Source: Nocardioides humi (GTDB taxonomy: Bacteria > Actinomycetota > Actinomycetes > Propionibacteriales > Nocardioidaceae). From it: 64,000 bases of DNA. The notes under the pieces are model-generated. The model was not told the DNA's origin. It made no database searches and worked only from the letters and a program-made list of their open reading frames with translations. Where the stretch lies: NCBI RefSeq assembly GCF_006494775.1, contig NZ_CP041146.1, positions 558,001 through 622,000 of the forward strand, in the 5' to 3' direction. Shown here one piece after another: positions 23,841 through 32,669 of this stretch; position 1 is the first letter of the stretch; the number at the start of each line of letters is the position of its first letter. A program made the translations under genes and the position numbers.

Positions 23841-25313
23841 ATGCATCTGCTCGTTCCGACCTCGACGCTCGGCTGGCTCGTCTTCGGACTCGACATGGTC
23901 CTGCGCCTGGTCGCGCTCGGCGTCATCCCCGGCAACCGGAAGCCGTCGACCGGGATGGCCTGGCTGCTGCTCATCATGGTCGAGCCGATCATCGGGTTCG
24001 CGATCTTCCTGCTCTTCGGCAGGATCCGGCTCGGCAACCGCCGGATCACCCGCCAGCGCACGGCGATCGCCGCCATCCGCGAGCGCAGCCGCGAGCTCCC
24101 GCTCTCCTTCGACTCCGCCAAGCTGCCGGCGGCGATGGCGCGGGTGGCCCACCTCAACGAGAACCTGGGCTCGCTGCCGCTCACCGGCGGCAACGAGGTC
24201 GAGCTGTGGCCCGACTACCGCGGCCTGATGACCGAGATGGCCCGCGAGATCGACCGGGCGCGCAGCCACGTGCACGTGCAGTTCTACATCACCGCATGGG
24301 ACGAGGTGACCGACCCGGTCTTCCAGGCCATGGTCCGCGCGACCGAGCGCGGCGTCGACGTACGCCTCCTCTTCGACCACATCGGCTCCCGCCGGATCCC
24401 GGGCTACAAGAGGATGGTCAAGCGGCTGCGCGGCACCCGGATCGCGTGGCACCCGATGCTGCCGATCAAGCCGCTGCAGGGCCGGTTCCGCCGTCCCGAC
24501 CTGCGCAACCACCGCAAGATCCTCGTCGTCGACGGCAGCGTCGGGTTCACCGGCTCCCTCAACCTCACCGAGCCCTGCTACAACAAGCCGGCCAACCGCC
24601 GGCTCGGCCGCGAGTGGGTCGAGCTGATGGTGCGCCTCGAGGGGCCTGTCGTCGGCGCCCTCAACGCGGTCTTCGCCTCCGACTGGTACGTCGAGACCGG
24701 CCAGGTCGTCGACCTCGTCGCCGTGCACGGCGAGCCGGACCGCCGGCCCGAGGAGATCTTCGACGTGCCGTGCCAGGTCGTGCCCAGCGGCCCCGGCATC
24801 GTCGCGGAGAACAACCTGCGCATGTTCACCACGCTGCTCTACGCCGCCACCGAGCGGATCTCGCTGACCTCACCGTACTTCGTGCCCGACGAGTCGCTGC
24901 TGTACGCCGTCACCACGGCCGCCGAGCGCGGCATCGAGGTCGAGCTGTTCGTGAGCGAGGTGTCCGACCAGTTCCTCGTCGGGCACGCGCAGGCGTCGTA
25001 CTACAAGGCGCTGCTGGAGGCGGGCGTGCGGATCTACCAGTACCCGGCGCCGTACATCCTCCACTCGAAGCACTTCACCATCGACGACCAGGTCGCCGTC
25101 GTCGGCTCGAGCAATATGGACATGCGCTCGTTCGCGCTCAACTACGAGGTCTCGCTGATGATGCCGGACCCCGCCGTGGTCGCGAAGATGCGCCGGATCG
25201 AGGACACCTACCGCGCCCTGTCCAAGGAGCTCACCCTCGCCGCGTGGGACGAGCGCTCCCCCGGCACGAAGTACGTCGACAACGTGGCCCGGCTGACCGC
25301 CGCCCTCCAGTGA
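23841..25313 (+). CDS. cls: Cardiolipin synthase (phospholipase D superfamily)
   Basis: A 490-residue protein. Two N-terminal membrane helices (VFGLDMVLRLVALGVIP, WLLLIMVEPIIGFAIFLL) precede two PLD domains. The first catalytic motif is HRKILVVDGSVGFTGSLNL, the second is HSKHFTIDDQVAVVGSSNMD, both HxK(x4)D. It condenses phospholipids to cardiolipin at the inner membrane. It is divergent from the repeat/RDD pair, with 27 bases between. Confidence 0.93.
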   Translation: MHLLVPTSTLGWLVFGLDMVLRLVALGVIPGNRKPSTGMAWLLLIMVEPIIGFAIFLLFGRIRLGNRRITRQRTAIAAIRERSRELPLSFDSAKLPAAMARVAHLNENLGSLPLTGGNEVELWPDYRGLMTEMAREIDRARSHVHVQFYITAWDEVTDPVFQAMVRATERGVDVRLLFDHIGSRRIPGYKRMVKRLRGTRIAWHPMLPIKPLQGRFRRPDLRNHRKILVVDGSVGFTGSLNLTEPCYNKPANRRLGREWVELMVRLEGPVVGALNAVFASDWYVETGQVVDLVAVHGEPDRRPEEIFDVPCQVVPSGPGIVAENNLRMFTTLLYAATERISLTSPYFVPDESLLYAVTTAAERGIEVELFVSEVSDQFLVGHAQASYYKALLEAGVRIYQYPAPYILHSKHFTIDDQVAVVGSSNMDMRSFALNYEVSLMMPDPAVVAKMRRIEDTYRALSKELTLAAWDERSPGTKYVDNVARLTAALQ

Positions 25314-25348
25314 GGGCTCTCGGCGCCGAACCGAGGCAGAATGGGGCG

Positions 25349-25735
25349 ATGACCACCACCGAGCTGGTCCCCTACCTCCACGTCGCCGACGCCCGCGCCG
25401 CGATCGAGTGGTACTGCGACGTCCTGGGCGCCGAGGTCGTCTACCCGCCGATCGAGATGCCCGACGGCCGGGTCGGCCATGTCGAGCTCGCCGTCGACGG
25501 CGCCCGCTGGATGATGTCCGACGAGTGGCCCGAGCTGCATGCCGAGGCGCCCCGCGGCGACCGCGGCCTGCCGGTCACCCTGCACCTGACCGTCCCCGAC
25601 GTCGACGGGCTCTGCGCGCGGGTCACCGCCGCCGGCACGCCCCTGGACCGCGGACCCGAGGACTCCCCGCCGGCCGGCCGGGTCGCGTCCTTCCGTGACC
25701 CCTTCGGCCACCGCTGGCTCCTCAACCGGCCCTGA
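25349..25735 (+). CDS. VOC-family (glyoxalase/bleomycin resistance-like) protein
   Basis: A 128-residue protein of the vicinal oxygen chelate fold, similar to YdfO/PhnB-like members: VPYLHVADARAAIEWYCDVL at the start and RVASFRDPFGHRWLLNRP at the end. It could bind a metal or drug, but metal ligands are not clear enough to predict a reaction. It follows cls by 35 bases. Confidence 0.85.
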   Translation: MTTTELVPYLHVADARAAIEWYCDVLGAEVVYPPIEMPDGRVGHVELAVDGARWMMSDEWPELHAEAPRGDRGLPVTLHLTVPDVDGLCARVTAAGTPLDRGPEDSPPAGRVASFRDPFGHRWLLNRP

Positions 25736-25742
25736 CCGGCGC

Positions 25743-26174
25743 TCAGCCGTGCCCCACGTGCTCCTCGAACACCAGCACCGTCTGCGTCGCGACGACCTCG
25801 GGCAGCGACTGGATCCGCTCCAGTACGAGCTCGCGCAGGTGCTCGGCGTCGCGGGCGCGGACCAGCATCACGCAGTCGAAGTCGCCGGCGACGAGCGCGA
25901 TGTGGGCGGCCTCCTCGAGCGCCCAGGCCTTCTTGCGGAAGGACTTCCAGGTGTTCTGCTTGATCCGGACGTGGATGTACGCCGGCAGGCCGAGCCCCAG
26001 CGCGGCGGGGTCGACGTCGACGGTGAAGCCGCGGATCACCCCGGTGTCGACGAGCCGCTTGACCCGGGCGTACGCGCTGGCCCGGCTGATCCCGAGCCGC
26101 TCGGCGACCTCCCGGATCGAGGTCCGCGAGTCGGCACGCAGGACGTCCAGAATTCCAGTGTCGACGGCATCCAT
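25743..26174 (-). CDS. Lrp/AsnC-family regulator
   Basis: A 143-residue protein. The helix-turn-helix is DVLRADSRTSIREVAERLGI then SRASAYARVKRL, followed by the RAM ligand-binding domain (IHVRIKQNTWKSF, EAAHIALVAGDFDCVMLVRA). Such proteins sense amino acids and act as octamers. It is divergent from phenylalanine hydroxylase across a 90-base gap with phased repeats, so it probably regulates that gene in response to an aromatic amino acid. Confidence 0.93.
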   Translation of the reverse strand: MDAVDTGILDVLRADSRTSIREVAERLGISRASAYARVKRLVDTGVIRGFTVDVDPAALGLGLPAYIHVRIKQNTWKSFRKKAWALEEAAHIALVAGDFDCVMLVRARDAEHLRELVLERIQSLPEVVATQTVLVFEEHVGHG

Positions 26175-26183
26175 GGCGGACAG

Positions 26184-26238
26184 ATTGCCATCAAATGGCG
26201 GTGGTCGGCAGCAATTCGTCCGACTCGACTCGCAATTC
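26184..26238. promoter_or_regulatory. Nested and phased repeats, probable Lrp/AsnC binding region
   Basis: GCCAT-CAA-ATGGC (26187-26199) is a perfect inverted repeat. ATTGC at 26184 mirrors GCAAT at 26211. GCAATTC is repeated at 26211 and 26232, exactly 21 bases (two helical turns) apart. Phased sites suit an Lrp-type oligomer wrapping DNA between the two divergent starts. Confidence 0.55.
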
Positions 26239-26264
26239 CGTGGACCACGTCACACACTGCAGTC

Positions 26265-27161
26265 ATGTTCGAGGAAGCCCAGTACTTCGCCCCGGTGACC
26301 GCCGACGAGGACGGCTCGCTCAAGGTCCACCTCGGCGCCGACCACCCCGGCTTCGCCGACCCGGCGTACCGCGCCCGCCGCGACGCCCTGGCCACGCTGG
26401 CCAGCAACTGGCGGCCGGGCACGCCCTGCCCGACGGCGGAGTACACCGACGACGAGCACGAGGTGTGGCGCGTGGTCAGCGAGGCGCTGGTCACCAAGCA
26501 TCGCGCGTACGGCTGCCGCGAGTTCCTCGACGGCAAGGAGTCGCTCGGCCTGCCGATCGACCGGATCCCCCAGCTCGCCGAGGTCGGCGAGTGGCTGGCG
26601 CCGCTCACCGGCTTCAGCTACCGCCCGGCCGCCGGGCTGGTCCCGCTGCGCGAGTTCTACGGCTCGCTCGCCGACAGGGGCTTCTGGTCGACGCAGTACG
26701 TCCGACACCACTCCGTGCCGCTCTACACCCCCGAGCCCGACGTCCTGCACGAGGTCGTCGGCCACGGCAACACCCTCGCCAACCCTCGCTTCACCGCCCT
26801 CTACGAGCTCGCCGGCCAGGCCTCGCGCCGGGTCGCCTCGACCGAGGCGCTGGAGTTCGTGAGCAAGGTGTTCTGGTTCACCCTCGAGTTCGGCGTGCTG
26901 TGGGAGTCCGGCGAGCTCAAGGCGTACGGCGCCGGCATCCTCTCCTCCCCCGGCGAGATCGAGGCGTTCCGCGGCATGACCATCCGCCCGCTCGACATCG
27001 CGGCCATGGGCACCCAGCTCTACGACATCACCGACTACCAGGACGTCCTGTACGTCGCGGAGTCGTTCAGCCAGCTCGAGGACGTCGTCGGCGGGTTCTG
27101 GGCGACCTGCACCGACGACTCGATCGCCGAGATCCTGGCGCGCACCCCCGCCCACGCCTGA
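26265..27161 (+). CDS. phhA: Phenylalanine 4-monooxygenase
   Basis: A 298-residue aromatic amino acid hydroxylase, close to the length of actinobacterial members. The iron-binding region is PDVLHEVVGHGNTLANPRF, giving the two His, with the Glu in ALYELAGQAS. FWFTLEFGVLWESGELKAYG and GAGILSSPGEIE are the following conserved blocks. It converts phenylalanine to tyrosine using a pterin and O2. The AsnC regulator is divergent. The gene is followed 12 bases later by a palindromic repeat element. Confidence 0.93.
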   Translation: MFEEAQYFAPVTADEDGSLKVHLGADHPGFADPAYRARRDALATLASNWRPGTPCPTAEYTDDEHEVWRVVSEALVTKHRAYGCREFLDGKESLGLPIDRIPQLAEVGEWLAPLTGFSYRPAAGLVPLREFYGSLADRGFWSTQYVRHHSVPLYTPEPDVLHEVVGHGNTLANPRFTALYELAGQASRRVASTEALEFVSKVFWFTLEFGVLWESGELKAYGAGILSSPGEIEAFRGMTIRPLDIAAMGTQLYDITDYQDVLYVAESFSQLEDVVGGFWATCTDDSIAEILARTPAHA

Positions 27162-27172
27162 CCCTGGCCCAC

Positions 27173-27233
27173 GTCGTACCTGACGGAACTGCTGTCCTGC
27201 GGCTGGCCTCACGACGTTTCCGTCAGGTACGAC
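27173..27233. repeat. REP-like palindromic element, copy 1
   Basis: GTCGTACCTGACGGAA (27173-27188) is mirrored exactly by TTCCGTCAGGTACGAC (27218-27233) around a 29-base centre. A second, less perfect copy of the whole 61-base unit lies at 28108-28168. It begins 12 bases after the phhA stop, as REP elements and terminators do. Confidence 0.8.
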
Positions 27234-27245
27234 GCGCACCCCGGC

Positions 27246-28141
27246 GTGGTCGCACCGGTGCGGATCGACCCGACCGGCGCCATCGGCCCGACCCCCGGCC
27301 AGGCGCGGGTCCACGCTGGCGCAGTGCCGGCCCCAGTCACTACGTGCCGGCCGACACTGCGCTCACGACCCATCAGCGCATCGTCGAGGCCGTGGCTTGC
27401 CTGCCGCCCGGCTCCGCAGCGACCGGCTGGGCCGCGCTGAGCTGGCTCGGCGCCCGATGGTTCGACGGCACCGCCGCGGACGGCACGGCCCTCCCCGTGC
27501 CGGTGGCGCTCGGCGACCAGCGCAGCGCACGCCCGCGCGCCGGCGTGGTCCTGTCCGAGGACTGGCTCTTCCCCGATGACGTGGTCCTGGTCGACGGGCT
27601 CCCGATCACGATCCCGCTGCGGTCCGTGACCTACGCCGCTCGCACCGCCCCGGACGACATCGCCGCCGTGCGCGCGATCGACATGGCGGCGTACGACGAC
27701 CTCGTCGATCTTCCTGCCCTCCAGGACTACACGACCCGGCTCGTCAGCCGCCGCGGCAAGCGCCGCCTCGAACGCGCCCTCGCCGTGGCCGACGAGAACG
27801 CGTGGTCACCCATGGAGGTGGTGATGCGGCGGGCCTGGCACCTCCACCGCGGTGGCCGGCTGCTGTGCAACCCACCGATCTTCGACCTCGCGGGTCGCCA
27901 CCTGTTCACGCCCGACGTGTTCGACGCGGTCGCCGGTGTCGCTGCCGACTACGACGGAGCCGACCATCTCGCGAGCGGGCGGCACAGCAGGGACCTGATG
28001 CGCGAGGAGGTCACTCGCCGCGCCGGCATCGAGGTGGTCACCCGCGCCGGCCCCTCGGGCGGGTGCGGCCCGCCCTTCCACACCGCGCGAGGTCTGGCTC
28101 CGCCACCGTCGTACCTGACGGATCTGCTGTCCCGCGGCTGA
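27246..28141 (+). CDS. Uncharacterised Vsr/DUF559-like protein, frameshifted and with a replaced 3' end
   Basis: Starts with GTG 27246 (VAPVRIDPTGAIGPTPGQAR). It changes frame at the G3 run 27307-27309 and continues GPRWRSAGPSHYVPADTALT, CLPPGSAATGWAALSWLGAR and so on. The C-terminal part resembles the Vsr-like DUF559 nuclease fold (GVAADYDGADHLASGRHSRD, EEVTRRAGIEVV). After VTRAG the sequence is not protein of this family. It is a 47-base duplicate of the neighbouring LysR gene read from the wrong strand, then the second REP copy, ending at 28141. The gene is therefore doubly damaged. Confidence 0.65.
28041..28087. repeat. 47-bp exact direct repeat, copy 1
   Basis: Identical to 28196-28242, 155 bases away. 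Copy 2 is in the native 3' part of the LysR gene; copy 1 interrupts the end of the nuclease-like gene. This points to a local duplication or recombination that replaced that gene's C-terminus. Confidence 0.9.
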
Positions 28142-28168
28142 TCTCACGACATTTGCGTCAGGTACGAG
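28108..28168. repeat. REP-like palindromic element, copy 2
   Basis: GTCGTACCTGACGGAT (28108-28123) faces GCGTCAGGTACGA (28155-28167) in the same layout as copy 1. The centre is closely similar to copy 1 (GCTGTCC/CCGCGGCTG region). The stop codon of the LysR gene lies in its right arm. Confidence 0.8.
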
Positions 28169-29090
28169 TGTCGCGGGCCGCCCAGGCGACGAGCTCCCGC
28201 GCCGGCCCCTCGGGCGGGTGCGGCCCGCCCTTCCACACCGCGTGCAGGCGGCGGGTGAGGTCGAGGCCGGTGACGGTGATCCGCACCAGCCGGCCGGTGG
28301 CGAGGTCGTCGCGGACGGCGTGCGCGCCGACGGCCGCGGGGCCGGCACCCGCGGCGACCGCGGCCCGCACGGCCGCCGTACTCGACAGCTCGAGGACCGG
28401 TGCCGCCTGCGGCAGCCCGCTCAGCGCGCGCTCCAGCACGGTCCGGGTCCCCGACCCCGCCTCGCGGACGACGAGCGGCGTGGCCGCGAGCGTCTCGGCG
28501 CTCACCCGGCGGCGGGACCGCAGCGCCCACGGGTGGGCGGGACCGACGACCACGACCAGCTCGTCGGTGCCGACCAGGCGCCGGCGCAGCCCGCGCGGCG
28601 CCTCCGGTCCCTCCACGAAGCCGAGCGTGACGTCGCCGGCCCGCACCAGCTCGGCGACCCGTGCGGTGTTGGTGGCGGTCATGGTGACCTCGGTGGGCTG
28701 CTGGCCGTGCTGCACCTGGTGGGTGCGCAGGCCCACCAGCCAGCCGGGCAGCAGGTGCTCGGCGATGGTGAGGCTGGCGGCGATGTCGAGGTGGCCGCGC
28801 CGGTCGGCCCGCAGCGCGGCGATGCCGGCGTCCAGCTCCTGGGCGGCATCGAGCACGCGGTCGGCCCACTGGACGACCAGCTCGCCGGTCGGGGTGAGCT
28901 CGGAGCCCCGCCTGCTGCGCGCGACGAGCGGCTCGCCGACGAGCGCCTCCATGGTCCGCACCCGCGAGGACGCCGCCTGCTGGCTGATGCCCAGCTCGGC
29001 CGCCGCGGCGCCCAGGCTCCCGGTGCGGGAGACCACGACGAGCAGCTCCAGGGCCCGCAGGTCGGGAACACGGGGACCGAGCATGCTCAC
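28158..29090 (-). CDS. LysR-family regulator next to ferredoxin reductase
   Basis: A 310-residue regulator. The helix-turn-helix is LRALELLVVVSRTGSLGAAA then ELGISQQAASSRVRTMEAL, and the effector domain includes HLLPGWLVGL, TLGFVEGPEAPRGLRRR and VVREAGSGTRTVLERAL. It is clearly paralogous to the LysR at 44951, with shared blocks throughout the effector domain. The start could be GTG 29090 or ATG 29084. An inverted repeat overlaps its start and faces the fprA-like gene, which it probably controls. Confidence 0.92.
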   Translation of the reverse strand: MSMLGPRVPDLRALELLVVVSRTGSLGAAAAELGISQQAASSRVRTMEALVGEPLVARSRRGSELTPTGELVVQWADRVLDAAQELDAGIAALRADRRGHLDIAASLTIAEHLLPGWLVGLRTHQVQHGQQPTEVTMTATNTARVAELVRAGDVTLGFVEGPEAPRGLRRRLVGTDELVVVVGPAHPWALRSRRRVSAETLAATPLVVREAGSGTRTVLERALSGLPQAAPVLELSSTAAVRAAVAAGAGPAAVGAHAVRDDLATGRLVRITVTGLDLTRRLHAVWKGGPHPPEGPARELVAWAARDTRT

Positions 29091-29106
29091 AACCTAACCT
29101 TGTGAG
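29086..29106. promoter_or_regulatory. LysR-type operator overlapping the regulator's start
   Basis: CTCACAA (29086-29092) is mirrored by TTGTGAG (29100-29106) with seven bases between, a 21-bp dyad. A looser CACAAC...TGTG dyad follows at about 29113-29131. They lie between the divergent LysR and FprA-like genes. Confidence 0.6.
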
Positions 29107-29160
29107 CACCCAACCACAACCTCGTTCTGTGAGGACGCCGCGCCCACCAGACTCGGCAGC

Positions 29161-30495
29161 ATGACTCTTCGTGTAGCGATCGTGGGCGGTGGCCCGGCCG
29201 GCATCTACGCCGCCGACATCCTCACCAAGGCCGAGACCCCGGTCTCCGTCGACATCCTCGAGCGCCTCCCCGCTCCGTTCGGCCTCGTGCGGTACGGCGT
29301 CGCGCCCGACCACCCGCGGATCAAAGAGATCATCAAGGCGCTCCAGCGGGTGATCGCCAAGCCGGAGGTGCGCTTCCTCGGCAACGTGGAGTACGGCGTC
29401 GACGTGAAGCTCGAGGACCTCCGCGAGTTCTACGACGCGGTCGTGATCGCCACCGGCGCGATGGCCGACCGCGACCTCGGCATCCCCGGCGAGGAGCACT
29501 CGCTCGGCGCCGCCGACTTCGTCTCCTGGTACGACGCCCACCCGGACGTGCCGCAGACCTGGCCCCTCGACGCGACGAGCGTGGCCGTGCTCGGCGTCGG
29601 CAATGTCGCGCTCGACGTCGCGCGGGTGCTGGCCAAGACCGGCGACGAGATGCTCGTGACCGACATCCCGCCGCACGTCCACGCGGGCCTGAAGGCCAAG
29701 ACGATCACCGACGTGCACGTGTTCGCGCGCCGCGGCCCGGCGTACGCCAAGTTCTCGCCGCTGGAGCTGCGCGAGCTCAACCACTCCCCCAATGTCGAGG
29801 TGATCGTGCACCCCGAGGGCTTCGACGTCGACGAGCACGGTGTGGAGCACATCGCCCAGCACAAGGCGCAGAAGATGGTGCTCAACACGCTCACGTCGTG
29901 GGTGGGGGCGGACCCGGTCGGCAAGCCGCACCGGATCCACCTGCACTTCGCCGAGGCGCCCGCCGAGATCGTCGCCGACGCCGACGGCCGGGTGACCACG
30001 CTGCGCACCGAGCGCACCCACTCCCCGAACGCCGACGGCAACGTCGAGGGCACCGGCGAGATCACCGACTGGGAGGTGCAGCAGGTGTACCGGGCGATCG
30101 GCTACCGCAGCAGCGCGCTGCCCGGGCTGCCCTTCGACGACCGCGCCGCCGTGATCCCCAACGACGGCGGCCGGGTGCTCGACCTCGACGGCGACCCGGT
30201 CCCGGGCACCTACGTCACCGGCTGGATCAAGCGCGGACCGGTCGGGCTGATCGGCCACACCAAGTCCGACGCCGCCGAGACCGTCGGGCACCTGCTCGCC
30301 GAGACCACGCCGACCGCACCCTCGCGCCGCCCCGAGGACGTCGACGCCTACTTCGCCGAGCGCGAGGTGGACGTCGTCACGCACGCCTCGTGGGAGCTCC
30401 TCGACGCCCACGAGATCGCCCTCGGCGAGGCCGAGGGCCGGGCCCGGGTCAAGGTCGCCACCCGCGCGGACATGCTCGCGGCCGGTCGGGGCTGA
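29161..30495 (+). CDS. fprA: Ferredoxin/flavodoxin-NADP reductase, FprA type
   Basis: A 444-residue FAD enzyme of the adrenodoxin-reductase family. It opens with RVAIVGGGPAGIYAADILTK, has an NADP motif (VAVLGVGNVALDVARVL) and closes with TGWIKRGPVGLIGHTKSDAA. It moves electrons between NADPH and ferredoxin in the cytoplasm. In actinobacteria it supports P450s, sulfite reductase or iron release. The LysR divergent from it is a paralog of the one beside yeiH, which favours a sulfur-related role, but that is inference. Confidence 0.93.
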   Translation: MTLRVAIVGGGPAGIYAADILTKAETPVSVDILERLPAPFGLVRYGVAPDHPRIKEIIKALQRVIAKPEVRFLGNVEYGVDVKLEDLREFYDAVVIATGAMADRDLGIPGEEHSLGAADFVSWYDAHPDVPQTWPLDATSVAVLGVGNVALDVARVLAKTGDEMLVTDIPPHVHAGLKAKTITDVHVFARRGPAYAKFSPLELRELNHSPNVEVIVHPEGFDVDEHGVEHIAQHKAQKMVLNTLTSWVGADPVGKPHRIHLHFAEAPAEIVADADGRVTTLRTERTHSPNADGNVEGTGEITDWEVQQVYRAIGYRSSALPGLPFDDRAAVIPNDGGRVLDLDGDPVPGTYVTGWIKRGPVGLIGHTKSDAAETVGHLLAETTPTAPSRRPEDVDAYFAEREVDVVTHASWELLDAHEIALGEAEGRARVKVATRADMLAAGRG

Positions 30496-30506
30496 CGCCG
30501 TCGTAC

Positions 30507-30544
30507 GCCGTGGCCCGGCCTCGTTGCCGACGCTGGGCCACGGC
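30507..30544. terminator. Stem-loop after fprA
   Basis: GCCGTGGCCC (30507-30516) pairs exactly with GGGCCACGGC (30535-30544), a 10-bp stem with an 18-base loop, starting 11 bases past the fprA stop. Confidence 0.65.
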
Positions 30545-30582
30545 ACAGCCGCCCCACAGCGGCGGTCCCCAGCATCGGGGGC

Positions 30583-31401
30583 ATGACCCCTCACCCCTTC
30601 GCACTCGGCACGGCCGCGGTGCTGCTCGTCGCCTCGGGCGCCGGCGGTGCCGCGCTCGCCACGCACCTGCTGGAGCCCACCACCCCCGCGTCGACCTCGA
30701 CCAGCGCGGTCGCCCCCGCCCCGACGGCGCCCCGCACCGCGCCGTACCTCCGCCGCCAGGCGTCCTCCCCCGCCGCCACCGCCCAGGAGGTCGGCGACGC
30801 CACCGCCGAGCAGTCCACCGGCATCGTGCAGATCACCGCGATCCTCACCGGCGGCACCAGCGCCGGCACCGGCCTGGTCCTCGACCCCGACGGCACGGTC
30901 GTGACCAACCAGCACGTCGTCGAGGGAGCGCGGCTCATCGAGGTCACGGTCGTGACGACCGGCGAGACCTACGCCGCGCGGTACGTCGGCGGCGACGCCA
31001 CCGCCGACGTCGCCGTGCTGCGGCTGGACGGCGCCTCCGGCCTGACCCCGGTCGACCTGTCCGACGACCCGGTCGGGGTGGGCGACGAGATCACCTCGGT
31101 CGGTGACGCCGGCGGCGACGGCGGCGCGCTGACCGCGGCGACCGGCACCGTCACCGCGCTCCACGACGACATCACCGTCGAGGGCGCGGACGGCACCGGC
31201 GGCCCCCTCACCGACCTGATCCGGCTGGACGCCTACGTCGTCCCCGGCGACTCCGGCGGCGCGGTGCTCGACGAGGACGGCGAGGTGGTCGGCATGAACG
31301 TCGCGGCGTCGCGCGACCCGCGCGAAGCCACCGGCTACGCGATCCCGATCGCCACCGTGGAGGCCGTCGTCGAGCTGATCGGGATCCGCCTAGATGGATG
31401 A
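30583..31401 (+). CDS. Secreted trypsin-like serine protease (HtrA/S1C-like), 3' end altered by insertion
   Basis: A 272-residue protein. It opens with a signal peptide or anchor (ALGTAAVLLVASGAGGAALA), then a Thr/Ser/Ala/Pro-rich linker. The protease core shows the triad in order: His in TVVTNQHVVEGA, Asp in ATADVAVLRLDG, Ser in VPGDSGGAVLD. No PDZ domain is present. It acts outside the membrane. The last codons (IRLDG) and the stop are supplied by the mobile element inserted at CTAG (31390). Without the insertion the frame would read IRLGRVLA and stop at about 32688. Confidence 0.88.
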   Translation: MTPHPFALGTAAVLLVASGAGGAALATHLLEPTTPASTSTSAVAPAPTAPRTAPYLRRQASSPAATAQEVGDATAEQSTGIVQITAILTGGTSAGTGLVLDPDGTVVTNQHVVEGARLIEVTVVTTGETYAARYVGGDATADVAVLRLDGASGLTPVDLSDDPVGVGDEITSVGDAGGDGGALTAATGTVTALHDDITVEGADGTGGPLTDLIRLDAYVVPGDSGGAVLDEDGEVVGMNVAASRDPREATGYAIPIATVEAVVELIGIRLDG

Positions 31402-31554
31402 GCCCAAGGGATCGTGCTGCGAGCGGCGCTCGGCGCCGCGCTCGCAAGGCGCCGAGGCGAAGGCATGCTGGACGCACGTCGAGCATCGGCAACGCCGCGA
31501 GCGTGGATGCCGAGCGTCGCGCAGCGTGCGAGGCCTTGGACTCATTCATCTAGG
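31389..31554. mobile_element. Short non-autonomous IS481-like element (MITE)
   Basis: CCTAGATGGATGAGCCCAAGG (21 bases; 31389-31409) is mirrored at 31534-31554 with 19 of 21 positions matching. Each end abuts a CTAG, the usual IS481 target core. The 130-base interior has no ORF of note and several internal stems (TGCGAGCG/CGCTCGCA). It is best read as a MITE moved by a related transposase. Its right CTAG is where the full IS element then inserted. Confidence 0.7.
31549..31554. repeat. Target-site duplication, left copy (TCTAGG)
   Basis: TCTAGG directly precedes the left inverted repeat of the IS element and recurs at 32670-32675 directly after the right one. Six bases of the form NCTAGN is the documented IS481 target duplication. 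Confidence 0.9.
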
Positions 31555-32669
31555 TGTGATGCCCAGGCACGTTGGTCGAGATCGTGTGACGAGACGGTCT
31601 GAGTCGTAGACGGGTGAAGACCTCCCGATGTGGAGTGGAGCTGTCTAGGAACCGCTCCAACCTCAGGAGGTCTTCATGTCCCACGCTAACGCTGCCCTGA
31701 CCCCACGCGCCCGGCTACGGCTGGCTCGCCTGGTCGTAGACCACGACTGGCCCCTCGCTCGAGCGGCTGAGCGCTACGACGTCTCTTGGCGCACAGCGAA
31801 GAAGTGGGCCGAGCGCTACCGGCACGAGGGACCCGCCGGGATGTGCGACCGATCCTCAGCCCCACGCCGTCAGCCGAACCGGACACCGGCACCGGTGGTG
31901 CGCAAGATCGTGCACCTGCGGTGGAAGCAGCGACTCGGTCCGGTCGAGATCGCCGACCGGCTCTCGATGCCGGCATCGACCGTGCACGCGGTTTTGGTGC
32001 GATGTCGGATCAACCGGCTCTCCCATGTCGACCGGGCCACCGGTGAGCCGATCCGCCGCTACGAGCACGAGAAGCCGGGCGACCTCCTGCACGTCGACGT
32101 CAAGAAGCTCGGCAAGGTCCCCGACGGCGGTGGCTGGCGTTACGTCGGCCGCCAGCAAGGCCTGAAGAACCGCGCTGCGACCGCAGCGCGCACTGGATCA
32201 CGCAACAAGCGCTACGAACCGAACATCGGGACCTGCTACCTACACACAGTGATCGATGACCACTCCCGCGTCGCCTATATCGAGGCACGCGACGACGAGA
32301 CCAAAGAGACCGCGACCGAGGTCCTGAAGAACGCGGTCGCCTGGTTCGCCGAGCGTGGCGTCACCGTCCAGCGGGTGATCAGCGACAACGGCAGCTGCTA
32401 CAAGTCCCACCTGTGGCGTGACACGTGCACCGAGCTGGGCATCACGGCGAAGAAGACTCGGCCCTACCGACCGCAGACCAACGGGAAGATCGAGCGGTTC
32501 CACCGCACCCTGGCCGAGGGCTGGGCGTTCAAGAAGTTCTACAACTCCGAGTCAGCCCGACTTGCCGCTCTGCCAGCATGGGTCCACAAGTACAACCATC
32601 ACCGGCCCCACTCAGCAATCGGGAAGGCCGCACCCATCACCAGGTTGAACAACCTGGCTGGGCATCACA
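31555..32669 (+). mobile_element. Complete IS481-family insertion sequence, 1115 bp
   Basis: Perfect 12-bp terminal inverted repeats: TGTGATGCCCAG at 31555-31566 and CTGGGCATCACA at 32658-32669. It is flanked by the six-base duplication TCTAGG and carries one intact transposase gene. The ends, target site and gene all agree with IS481. Intact ends and a clean duplication suggest recent movement. Confidence 0.93.
31616..31675 (+). promoter_or_regulatory. Stem that buries the transposase ribosome site
   Basis: GAAGACCTCC (31616-31625) pairs exactly with GGAGGTCTTC (31666-31675). The right arm holds the ribosome site GGAGG, five bases before ATG 31676. A transcript entering from the host gene would fold and hide the site. 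IS elements use this to block expression from outside promoters. Confidence 0.7.

Noticed and set aside
28144..31164. 1006-codon minus-strand ORF
   Set aside because: Antisense to fprA and the protease, with low-complexity composition; the true minus-strand gene is the LysR at 28158-29090.
31389..31554. A structured RNA gene between the protease and the IS
   Set aside because: Internal stems exist, but the near-identical inverted ends at CTAG sites make a MITE the simpler explanation.
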